Position numbers and translations under genes: made by a program
Shown: piece by piece, positions 1 to 11,200 of the stretch
Numbering within the stretch: position 1 is the stretch's first letter
Layout: every line of letters begins with the position of its first letter
The notes under the pieces: model-generated
Database searches by the model: none
What the model was told of the DNA's origin: nothing
Seen by the model: the letters and a program-made list of their open reading frames with translations, nothing else
Source: Mesocentrotus franciscanus
Lineage: Eukaryota; Echinodermata; Echinoidea; Camarodonta; Strongylocentrotidae
Length of the DNA: 64,000 nucleotides
Direction of reading: 5' to 3'
NCBI GenBank assembly: GCA_037976565.1
Contig: CP137682.1
Coordinates: 24,947,973 to 25,011,972, forward strand

Positions 1-458
1 TGACATTTCCCAAAAACTTTTATGAATTTTGAAGAATTGATACTATTTTCTGAATATTGTATTTCATAATTATTGATTTTTATATAAATAGTTTATCAAA
101 ATTCAATTTTTCATGATTTAACTGGACAAAAATTACTCTTTATTTGTGCATCCACACAAAAACATATTACTAACAATCTAACTTGGATGCTGGTGTGAAG
201 AAATAAGATTCTTAGGGTGAAAATAGGAAATTTATATTATCAATATAAAGAAAATAATTAGTGGATAGTGAGGACCATACGTCACAGACTCATGAGTGAG
301 TTGCCAATTTGTGTAGTGATTTTCAAAGTTTTTCATGTCATTAAAAATTCATAACTTTCTTATTAGTTATCCGATTTTGCTCAAACTTTTTTTGATTGGT
401 TTGTCTGATTTTTCTGGTTCTATTGAAAGTGATTTATTTTTGGAGTGGACTTGCCCTT
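1..458. repeat. Dispersed repeat family R1, copy 1
   Basis: The stretch ending ATTTATTTTTGGAGTGGACT and TGCCCTTTAA, with TTATCCGATTTTGCTCAAAC before it, shares layout and words with 19214-19405 (ATCCATTTTGGTTCAAAC ... TTAGATTGCCTTTTAA). Both contain ACGTCACAG near the left end. No gene seen. Confidence 0.5.
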
Positions 459-710
459 TAAGTATAACAGGCCGTTCGTGCCATTGTTTGCTCTCACCAT
501 TGGTCTCTCAATTATGATCTATATATAATATTTTTTCCTTCAATAATGAATTATCAAAAAATGTAAGTTTTGTAGATTTTTTACCATGATTTGTACGTCC
601 CTTGAGAGACCAATGCCAGTAAATGATGAGAGCAAACAATGGCATGAATGGCCTGCTATACTTAAGTCCAACTTAAAGTCGATCTTAGTCTTTGTGAAAC
701 ACCCCCCAGG
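459..710. mobile_element. Palindromic MITE-like element, copy 1 (left end truncated)
   Basis: The right end (CTTTGTGAAACACCCCCCAGG, split here as CTTTGTGAAAC and ACCCCCCAGG) and the inner arm with GGCCTGCTATACTTAAG pair with the left arm (AAGTATAACAGGCCGTTC). It belongs to the same family as 3854-4139. TA follows the right end. A second repeat family ends right where the left arm begins. Confidence 0.7.
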
Positions 711-1710
711 TACAGTGGAAGGTTAGCTAAGGGTAGGGTCAAAAGGTTGAAAGTCAAACCAGTGTAATATGATGACATTTCTTTTTTTGGTATACGCTAT
801 CTAGAATATCTTCATGCCAGGTTCTATTTTTCATCTGGTTTAATAAGCCTTATTTTATCAAATTTGGCATTTAGTATTACCGTGACGGAACAATTACGAA
901 AAAAAAAAAGTTACGACAACTTGGTGTAGAAATTATTTGCAACAACAATAATTGTCTTATTTTAATCTTTCACAATGACATTTGTTTAGCAATCTACCAC
1001 TTCCATTGAAACCAGGAATGAATCTTCAAACCATTGATTACATCGAATAATCAAATTACAGAACACCATGGAGGAAGAGAATATATACACAAATAATTGC
1101 CGAGGTGAAGTACAAAATATCATAACAATAAAATGAATAGTGTTTCTTGAATAAATAAAAGTTAAATATGTTTACACTTAACAAATTATATCTTTACGCT
1201 TTTTTCGTGCGTTACATTCACATTAAAGCATTGGTGGCCGCTGCAACGGTGTGAGGCGCAAAGTTCAACTCCCCTTTCATTCTGCTCTAATCTCCCTTTA
1301 CATAAAATTTAAATGAAAGCATTAATTCTGTGCCCGCTTTATTTCATTTTTTTTTTTGGGGGGCGCTTGATTTTTGAACCTCTATGTGAGGGTGAGGCAT
1401 GGATCATATCATCGTCTTTACCTCTCACTGTCCTGCCTTTCTTTGTCTTTCTCTTTTGATTTAAATTTTTTTTGTAAGGGGGGGGGGTCAATAGATGGAC
1501 GAATTGCCCCATATAGCTACACCATTTGGTTACACCTTCTTTGTAGAAAAAAAGTGGAGCAATACCTCACTACAAAATCATAAAGCTCCAGTCGTTCTTT
1601 TATAACATAATAATATAATAATAACCATGGTAATAATGAACTCTTCAAATTAATTCGAAGGGGTCAATGTTTTTAAACAATAATTTTAAACATTACCGAT
1701 CAAAGATCAT

Positions 1711-1716
1711 TTTATT
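1711..1716 (-). promoter_or_regulatory. Candidate polyadenylation signal of the receptor gene
   Basis: TTTATT on the plus strand reads AATAAA on the minus strand, about 340 bases after the receptor stop codon. No transcript end can be seen from sequence alone, and another AATAAA lies further on near 1338-1343. Either could be used. Confidence 0.3.
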
Positions 1717-2054
1717 AAAGGTCCTCTAATGTCACCATGAAAACCTGGAATGGTATTCGCTCTTCAACAACTAATCCCAGTACTCTGCGTAGCCTCTCAT
1801 CTTGATGAATGCAGTTCTGACAATGAGAAAGTATAGTTACCAGTCTATTCATCTAACGGCCACACTCCTTAACCAAGAAAGAGACTTATAACAAGTCAAA
1901 GACAAATGCATTGTATTCCCGACATCTATTCCCGTTCTTGACGACTTTCATGATAGCTCTTACAGTCACAAAAAGCCGCTACGGTTAGTCGGTAGACTGA
2001 TTATTACGTCACAAGTCTGACTTCATTACGTCATAATTCTTCATCACGATGACG

Positions 2055-2280
2055 TCATCCGGAAAGGGACCGGTTGAACGATGTCGACGATGAATATTCC
2101 CGGTAAGTCCCGGATGGTTTATAGGTCGTGCTTCCGCTGTTTGATCGGTTGTACGTGTCCCGCAGACTAGTACTCCTGCTTCGGATGTTGTCCAGTTCCG
2201 AGCTCTTGGCGGCCGAGCGTCGCTTGGGACGAATTGAAGATGGGCAAAGCTGTTTCTTCCACGCTCTCCTGAGCTCAGGC
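2055..2280 (-). other. Receptor exon 16: cytoplasmic tail and stop codon
   Basis: After acceptor TTTTAG the exon reads PELRRAWKKQLCPSS directly after helix 7 (FCVFR). This is the usual amphipathic helix 8 with a palmitoylation-type Cys. It continues with basic and Ser/Thr/Tyr-rich sequence (KRRSAAKSSELDNIRSRST and further) to TGA at 2057-2055. The tail is about 74 residues and has several potential phosphorylation sites. It is separated from exon 15 by a 10.4-kb intron that contains the main tRNA-Val cluster. Confidence 0.9.
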
Positions 2281-5200
2281 CTAAAACAATGACAAAAGTA
2301 TAAATATATTTTATAAATATTATGAAATTATGAATGAACTAAATACACACATGAATATGATATCTGATTAAAACTAATACACATTCTTCCAACAGGAGTG
2401 TTCCCATTCAAGTTCCTTGCTTAACGGGATTCTACAATTTCTTCAAAGTACATGATGATATTACAACGCTATTGATTTATAACCAATCTACCATACACAT
2501 ATCACTTGAATACATTAAGAATAGTTAATACGTTAAGAAAGACAGATATACTGAAGCTTTTTGTCATGCACTCGTCAGAAAAGGTGAATTAAAGTGGAAA
2601 GATGACTGAAAGAAAATAAATAAATTCTAAATTTAACCTTTACAATATGAATTCTAATTATCCCTATTAGAGTTCAGTCTAGATCGAAAGATAGTTGGGA
2701 AAAGATAGAACTTACACAACTCTTTAAATGGTAAAAATACATTAATGTCAAAGAAAGTATTGTATTTTGATAAAATTTATTTTAAAAAAACTTCTTAAGA
2801 AATGCCTCACTGGAATCCATGTCACAGATTTATTAGTTTCACGTTAACAAGAAAAATTCTTGAATAGTTATTATTCAATAAAAAATAAAGAACTTCCTAC
2901 ACATTTTTTAAAGTGATTAACTGTACAGTTGGCCTGACGAAGTTCTCGTAATGTAATTCATATCATTATCATTCTCCGTAACAATTGTAAATAATTTGGC
3001 ATCAGTGTCTATAGTTAAATGCCCATTTCTATAATTGATATACTTTTTTTGTAATTTATACTATTTTTATTTTCGTTTTGTCTTTTTATTCTTTTACTAA
3101 TGCATTTCAAACCCTCAACTTTCGAATTCTACAACCGAGTTTCCGTAGTGTAGTGGTTATCACGTGAGTCTAACACACTCAAGGTCCCCGGTTCAAGCCC
3201 GGGCGGAAACTATTTTTTATAATTCATAACCTTTATTTTGATCCAAGTTTATACATCTTCTGCATACTTTTTAAAGGAAAGTTGCTCCTGACGATCAAAA
3301 AGGTTGCTTGCTGCTTTCCGAACAAAGCATTAACTAATGCAAGCTGGATGCCACGAATGAATTATATTATTTTAAGTCTTTAGAGGTCGAGAGGGGGAGT
3401 TATCGAAACTATTTTACATACAAAGTGCATCTGAGTTTCCGTAGTGTAGTGGTTATCACGTGAGTTTTACACACTCAAGGTCCCCGGTTCGAGCCCGGGC
3501 GGAAACACGTTTTGCTTTTACATAATCACACTGAAGCAGTACTAGTTTTTCACTCAAATTTATGAAGAGTAACTATTTACTCTTCTACAACTTTCCACAA
3601 CTTTTATACAACATCAATTTTTTCTCCCTCCGTAATAATTTTGTTCATTGTTTTTCGTAGTCATGTTCTCGAGACCTTGTCAAAATCTTTTCTCAACTTT
3701 ACTTTTGCTTCTTGGGATTAGCAAGCGAATAAAAAGAAAATTAACTTGTTTCCGCCCTGACGACCAAATAGCTTTTCTATGGTATGCACTACTAAAAGAT
3801 GCACTTATGCAGTTGCTGTTTTGCATCCTTAATTTGTCCATTAAAAATCATTACCAGGGAAGTGTTTCACAAAGACTAGGATCGACTTAAGTTGGACTTT
3901 AACTATGGCAGGCCGTTCATGCCACTAGTTCCTCTAACCAATCCTGGCATTGGTTTCTCAATGGACGTACAAATCGTGGTCACAAATCTACAGAATTTAC
4001 ATTTTTTGATAGTTAGGAAAAAATATTATCTAAAGATCATAATTGAGAGACCATTGGTGAGAGCAACCAGTGGCATGAATGGCCTGCCATAGTTCAAGCC
4101 CAACTTAAGTCGATATTAGTCTTTGTGAAACGCTCCCGCTATCGTCAGAGTTTCCGTAGTGTAGTGGTTATCACGTGAGTCTAACACACTCAAGGTCCCC
4201 GGTTCGAGCCCGGGCGGAAACTATTTTTTGTATTTCATAACTTTTCATTTTTTTCCAAATGTATACATCTTATGCATACTTTTAAAAGGAAATTTGCTCC
4301 TGACGACCAAAAAGGTTGCTAATGCAAGTTGGATGCCACGAATGATTTATATTTTTATACTTGCGCTTGGCGTGCTCGCAGTAGGGCGAGTTATTGAAAC
4401 TATTTTACATACGTAGTGCACCCAAGGTCACACTAGGTCACAGACACTCAAGGTCCCCGGTTCGAGCCCGGGCGGAAACTTTTAATTTTAATTTTAAAGG
4501 TTACCGGTTATCGATTGTCTGAAAGTCTGATTTTCTTCTATTGCTTATTCGTTTCTTCCATCGTTCATTTATTTCATAGTTCCGTTATTCTTTTCATTCA
4601 ATTTTTTTTGTTTTTTTGCATCTCCCCTATCCTTGTCTAATCTACATTTATATTTAGCTGTCTCTCTCTCTCAATGTCAATACTTAGTCGATTTGTATTC
4701 GGTTTGAAGTGGTTATTGCTCTTATTCTTTTTTATGAAATTTCTAGTGCCCTTTTAGAACCTAAAATTTCTATGAAGGTAATGTTAGACCCCAAAATTTG
4801 TGAATTTAGATATTTTTTTGCTATTTTGAACCCCCGTAAGTGATGTTTTCCTGGCATCTACTAACACAATGGAGACCAAAGGGGGGTAACCCAATGACGG
4901 TGCAGATACTGGGTCTGGACACATGATGTCGTTTTTCTATGCACATCACATTTTCACTTTGCAGCCCAAGGGGAGGGGGTTAAAAGCCCCTACCCCACCC
5001 CCCACCCCCCGTAGATCCGCCACTGTAAGATCATTGTGCATTAAAGTGTAAAGTTGTATGCACGATTAAACGGCGCGCCTATGCAGTTGCTGTTTAGCAT
5101 CCACAATATATTAATACAAAAATCTTTCCAACGTTACAGAGTTTCCGTAGTGTAGTGGTTATCACGTGAGTCTAACACACTCAAGGTCCCCGGTTCGAGC

Positions 5201-8200
5201 CCGGGCGGAAACTGTTTTTTTTTTAATTTCATAACTTTTTTTTTTGTTCTAAATTTATATATCTTATGCATACTTTTTAGAGGAAAGTTGCTCCTGACGA
5301 CTTACAAGCTTGCTCACTGCTTTACTGACATCGCAATATCTGATGCAAGGTAGATGCCACAAATGATGAGTTTTATTATGATTTCTCTGTTTTCTTCATC
5401 CTTTTATAGAGAGCTAGAGGCCTATTTTTACAGTTGGAGTGCATCTGAGTTTTCGTAGTGTAGTTCTTCTTTTACTATATAGGCTATACCTATAATTATT
5501 GTCGCTGTTACTGTTAGGGTATAATTCCGCTATCAATTGCAATCCTTTCTACCCTTAATTCAACATAGGCCTATCTCTTCTTTTTTCCCATCGTCTTCTT
5601 GCTTTTATAAGTGTGTAATCTATGTAGCTTATTAAATTCAATTTGACAATCAGCAAATTTTACAAGAAATTATCTCATTCAATATTGATTTATATATGTT
5701 TGATCTCATGTTTGATCTCATTTTTATTTTTATTATTATATATGCATGATTTATTGAATAAAGATCATAGTTATAATTTGTGTGTTTATTATAAGTTTTG
5801 GTTGGTAATAATGTAGACAGACAATGGTGCGCTTAGAAACAACCGTATTAAGCGCCTAATAAATATTGTGTATTATTAGTATTATTGTGTATTATATACA
5901 CTTCTAGTTTATTTATTGTTTTCTATTAATTCTATTTATTTATGTGAGTCCTTTAAGTGTGAAGGACATAACTGGGTTTCCGTAGTGTAGTGGTTATCAC
6001 GTGAGTCTAACACACTGAAGGTCCCCGGTTTCGAGCCCGGGCGGAAACTATTTCTTGTATTTCATTTTGTTCCAAATTTATCCATCTTATGCAAACTTTT
6101 AAAAAAAAGTTGTTCCTGACGACCAAAAAGGGTTGCTTGCTGCTTTCCGAACAAAGCACTAACTAACGCAAGCTGGATGCCACGATGATGATTTATATTT
6201 TGTAAAGTCTGTAGAGGGCTAGAGAGCGAGTTATTGCAACGATTTTACAGATGAAGTGTATCTGGGGTTTCCGTAGTGTAGTGGTTATCACGTGAGTTTT
6301 ACACACTCAAGGTCCCCGGTTCGAGCCCGGGCGGAAACTATTTTTTTGTATTTCATAACTTTTCATTTTGTTCCAAAATTATACTTCGTATGCATACTGT
6401 TTAAAGGCATCGCTTAACAATGTTAAATCAGAAATGCATCGCCCTACGTGTTATCAGTGTCTGCGATATGGTGTAATATTGAAGCCCTCAACAAATTGTG
6501 CTTCAAAATGATCATGAAGTGCCACAAAAAAGTAAAAATCTTTGGGTAACCGGTTTTACCATGCGCATTTTCCCCAATAGACTGTTGTGTTATAAAAACC
6601 GTTAGGAAAACGAAAACGAAATTTCGATTTCCAATCATAAATATCTTGATAATAAGAAAGTCATGGGATTCCTGACTGATCGACCTAAAGGTTTATAATT
6701 ATGATTGCAGCATGAGCTAAATCCAGGATTTTGTTTCAGAATCTGAGGCGATGTTACCGAGTCACTTTAAAGGAAAGTTGCTCCTGACGACCAAACAGGT
6801 TGCTTTCTGCTTTCCGAACAAAGCACTAACATGATTTAAATTTTCAAAGTCTGTAGAGGGCGAGAGAGCGAGTTATCCCAACGATTTTACAGACGAAGTA
6901 GATCTTGGGTTTCCGTAGTGTAGTGGTTATCACGTGAGTTTTACACACTCAAGGTCCCCGGTTCGAGCCCGGGCGGAAACTGTTTTTTTGTATTTCATAA
7001 CTTTTCATTTTGTTCCAAATATATACTTCGTATGCATACTGTTTAAAGGCATCGCTTAACAATGTTAAATCAGAGATGCATCGCCCTACGTGTTATCAGT
7101 GTCTGTGATATGGTGTAATATTGAAGCCCTCAACAAATTGTGCTTCAAAATGATCATGAAGTGCCACAAAAAAGTAAAAATCTTTGGGTAACCGGTTTTA
7201 CCATGCGCATTTTCCCCAATAGACTGTTGTGTTATAAAAACCGTTAGGAAAACGAAAAACGAAATTTCGATTTCCAATCATAAATATCTTGATAATAAGA
7301 AAGTCATGGGATTCCTGACTGATCGACCTAAAGGTTTATAATTATGATTGCAGCATGAGCTAAATCCAGGATTTTGTTTCAGAATCTGAGGCGATGTTAC
7401 CGAGTCACTTTAAAGGAAAGTTGCTCCTGACGACCAAACAGGTTGCTTTCTGCTTTCCGAACAAAGCACTAACATGATTTAAATTTTCAAAGTCTGTAGA
7501 GGGCGAGAGAGCGAGTTATTGCAACGATTTTACAGACGAAGTAGATCTTGGGTTTCCGTAGTGTAGTGGTTATCACGTGAGTTTTACACACTCAAGGTCC
7601 CCGGTTCGAGCCCGGGCGGAAACTATTTTTGTATTTCATAACTTTTCATTTTGTTCCAAATATATACTTCGTATGCATACTGTTTAAAGGCATCGCTTAA
7701 CAATGTTAAATCAGAGATGCATCGCCCTACGTGTTATCAGTGTCTGTGATATGGTGTAATATTGAAGCCCTCAACAAATTGTGCTTCAAAATGATCATGA
7801 AGTGCCACAAAAAAGTAAAAATCTTTGGGTAACCGGTTTTACCATGCGCATTTTCCCCAATAGACTGTTGTGTTATAAAAACCGTTAGGAAAACGAAAAA
7901 CGAAATTTCGATTTCCAATCATAAATATCTTGATAATAAGAAAGTCATGGGATTCCTGACTGATCGACCTAAAGGTTTATAATTATGATTGCAGCATGAG
8001 CTAAATCCAGGATTTTGTTTCAGAATCTGAGGCGATGTTACCGAGTCACTTTAAAGGAAAGTTGCTCCTGACGACCAAACAGGTTGCTTTCTGCTTTCCG
8101 AACAAAGCACTAACATGATTTAAATTTTCAAAGTCTGTAGAGGGCGAGAGAGCGAGTTATCCCAACGATTTTACAGACGAAGTAGATCTTGGGTTTCCGT

Positions 8201-11200
8201 AGTGTAGTGGTTATCACGTGAGTTTTACACACTCAAGGTCCCCGGTTCGAGCCCGGGCGGAAACTATTTTTGTATTTCATAACTTTTCATTTTGTTCCAA
8301 ATATATACTTCGTATGCATACTGTTTAAAGGCATCGCTTAACAATGTTAAATCAGAGATGCATCGCCCTACGTGTTATCAGTGTCTGTGATATGGTGTAA
8401 TATTGAAGCCCTCAACAAATTGTGCTTCAAAATGATCATGAAGTGCCACAAAAAAGTAAAAATCTTTGGGTAACCGGTTTTACCATGCGCATTTTCCCCA
8501 ATAGACTGTTGTGTTATAAAAACCGTTAGGAAAACGAAAAACGAAATTTCGATTTCCAATCATAAATATCTTGATAATAAGAAAGTCATGGGATTCCTGA
8601 CTGATCGACCTAAAGGTTTATAATTATGATTGCAGCATGAGCTAAATCCAGGATTTTGTTTCAGAATCTGAGGCGATGTTACCGAGTCACTTTAAAGGAA
8701 AGTTGCTCCTGACGACCAAACAGGTTGCTTTCTGCTTTCCGAACAAAGCACTAACATGATTTAAATTTTCAAAGTCTGTAGAGGGCGAGAGAGCGAGTTA
8801 TTGCAACGATTTTACAGACGAAGTAGATCTTGGGTTTCCGTAGTGTAGTGGTTATCACGTGAGTTTTACACACTCAAGGTCCCCGGTTCGAGCCCGGGCG
8901 GAAACTATTTTTTTGTATTTCATAACTTTTCATTTTGTTCCAAATATATACTTCGTATACATACTGTTTAAAGGCATCGCTTAACAATGTTAAATCAGAG
9001 ATGCATCGCCCTACGTGTTATCAGTGTCTGTGATATGGTGTAATATTGAAGCCCTCAACAAATTGTGCTTCAAAATGATCATGAAGTGCCACAAAAAAGT
9101 AAAAATCTTTGGGTAACCGGTTTTACCATGCGCATTTTCCCCAATAGACTGTTGTGTTATAAAAACCGTTAGGAAAACGAAAAACGAAATTTCGATTTCC
9201 AATCATAAATATCTTGATAATAAGAAAGTCATGGGATTCCTGACTGATCGACCTAAAGGTTTATAATTATGATTGCAGCATGAGCTAAATCCAGGATTTT
9301 GTTTCAGAATCTGAGGCGATGTTACCGAGTCACTTTAAAGGAAAGTTGCTCCTGACGACCAAACAGGTTGCTTTCTGCTTTCCGAACAAAGCACTAACAT
9401 GATTTAAATTTTCAAAGTCTGTAGAGGGCGAGAGAGCGAGTTATCCCAACGATTTTACAGACGAAGTAGATCTTGGGTTTCCGTAGTGTAGTGGTTATCA
9501 CGTGAGTTTTACACACTCAAGGTCCCCGGTTCGAGCCCGGGCGGAAACTATTTTTTGTATTTCATAACTTTTCATTTTGTTCCAAATATATACTTCGTAT
9601 GCATACTGTTTAAAGGCATCGCTTAACAATGTTAAATCAGAGATGCATCGCCCTACGTGTTATCAGTGTCTGTGATATGGTGTAATATTGAAGCCCTCAA
9701 CAAATTGTGCTTCAAAATGATCATGAAGTGCCACAAAAAAGTAAAAATCTTTGGGTAACCGGTTTTACCATGCGCATTTTCCCCAATAGACTGTTGTGTT
9801 ATAAAAACCGTTAGGAAAACGAAAAACGAAATTTCGATTTCCAATCATAAATATCTTGATAATAAGAAAGTCATGGGATTCCTGACTGATCGACCTAAAG
9901 GTTTATAATTATGATTGCAGCATGAGCTAAATCCAGGATTTTGTTTCAGAATCTGAGGCGATGTTACCGAGTCACTTTAAAGGAAAGTTGCTCCTGACGA
10001 CCAAACAGGTTGCTTTCTGCTTTCCGAACAAAGCACTAACATGATTTAAATTTTCAAAGTCTGTAGAGGGCGAGAGAGCGAGTTATCCCAACGATTTTAC
10101 AGACGAAGTAGATCTTGAGTTTCCGTAGTGTAGTGGTTATCACGTGAGTTTTACACACTCAAGGTCCCCGGTTCGAGCCCGGGCGGAAACTATTTTTTTG
10201 TATTTCATAACTTTTCATTTTGTTCCAAATATATACTTCGTATGCATACTGTTTAAAGGCATCGCTTAACAATGTTAAATCAGAGATGCATCGCCCTACG
10301 TGTTATCAGTGTCTGTGATATGGTGTAATATTGAAGCCCTCAACAAATTGTGCTTCAAAATGATCATGAAGTGCCACAAAAAAGTAAAAATCTTTGGGTA
10401 ACCGGTTTTACCATGCGCATTTTCCCCAATAGACTGTTGTGTTATAAAAACCGTTAGGAAAACGAAAACGAAATTTCGATTTCCAATCATAAATATCTTG
10501 ATAATAAGAAAGTCATGGGATTCCTGACTGATCGACCTAAAGGTTTATAATTATGATTGCAGCATGAGCTAAATCCAGGATTTTGTTTCAGAATCTGAGG
10601 CGATGTTACCGAGTCACTTTAAAGGAAAGTTGCTCCTGACGACCAAACAGGTTGCTTTCTGCTTTCCGAACAAAGCACTAACATGATTTAAATTTTCAAA
10701 GTCTGTAGAGGGCGAGAGAGCGAGTTATCCCAACGATTTTACAGACGAAGTAGATCTTGAGTTTCCGTAGTGTAGTGGTTATCACGTGAGTTTTACACAC
10801 TCAAGGTCCCCGGTTCGAGCCCGGGTGGAAACACGTTCTGACGTTCTGATTTAAAATTTACACTGAAGCAGTAACCTTTTTCCTCAAATTTTCCTTCTGC
10901 ATCTCACCGAAAATTTACACACTTTCAACAACTTTCATTAAACATCAATTTCTATCCCTCCGTAATACTTTTGTTTTATATTATTTTTCGTAGTCATGTT
11001 CTCAAGACCTAGTAAAAGTCTTTTCTCAACTTTCCTTTTGCCTCTCGGGATTCGCAAGCGAGTAAAAAGAAAATTAACCAAAAAGTTCTTTCTTTAAAAT
11101 CATTGTGCATGGAAGTGTAAAATGGTTTGCACTACTAAAAGGTGCACTTATTCAGTTGCTTTTTAGCATGCTAATCTTGAGCTCTGGTATGGGAGTTGTA

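Larger units (their letters stand above)
6267..10832 (+). repeat. Tandem array of seven 642-bp units, each with a tRNA-Val (TAC)
   Basis: Successive tRNA starts are 642, 643, 641, 641, 643, 642 and 642 bp apart. The spacers look almost identical; visible differences are T-run length, TTATCCC versus TTATTGC before the tRNA, and one A in an A run. Near-identity of spacers as well as genes points to recent unequal exchange or ongoing homogenisation. Each spacer also has a minus-strand 63-64 codon open frame, which I regard as fortuitous. Confidence 0.95.

Noticed and set aside
6444..10490. Conserved 63-64 codon minus-strand frame repeated in every array unit
   Set aside because: It is repeated only because the 642-bp unit is. 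It differs at its start by a one-base change in an A run, has no recognisable features and lies inside the inserted 358-bp segment.
6267..10832. Regularly spaced repeats as a possible CRISPR array
   Set aside because: The repeated unit is a tRNA gene with long identical spacers in a eukaryotic intron; CRISPR spacers would be short and unique.
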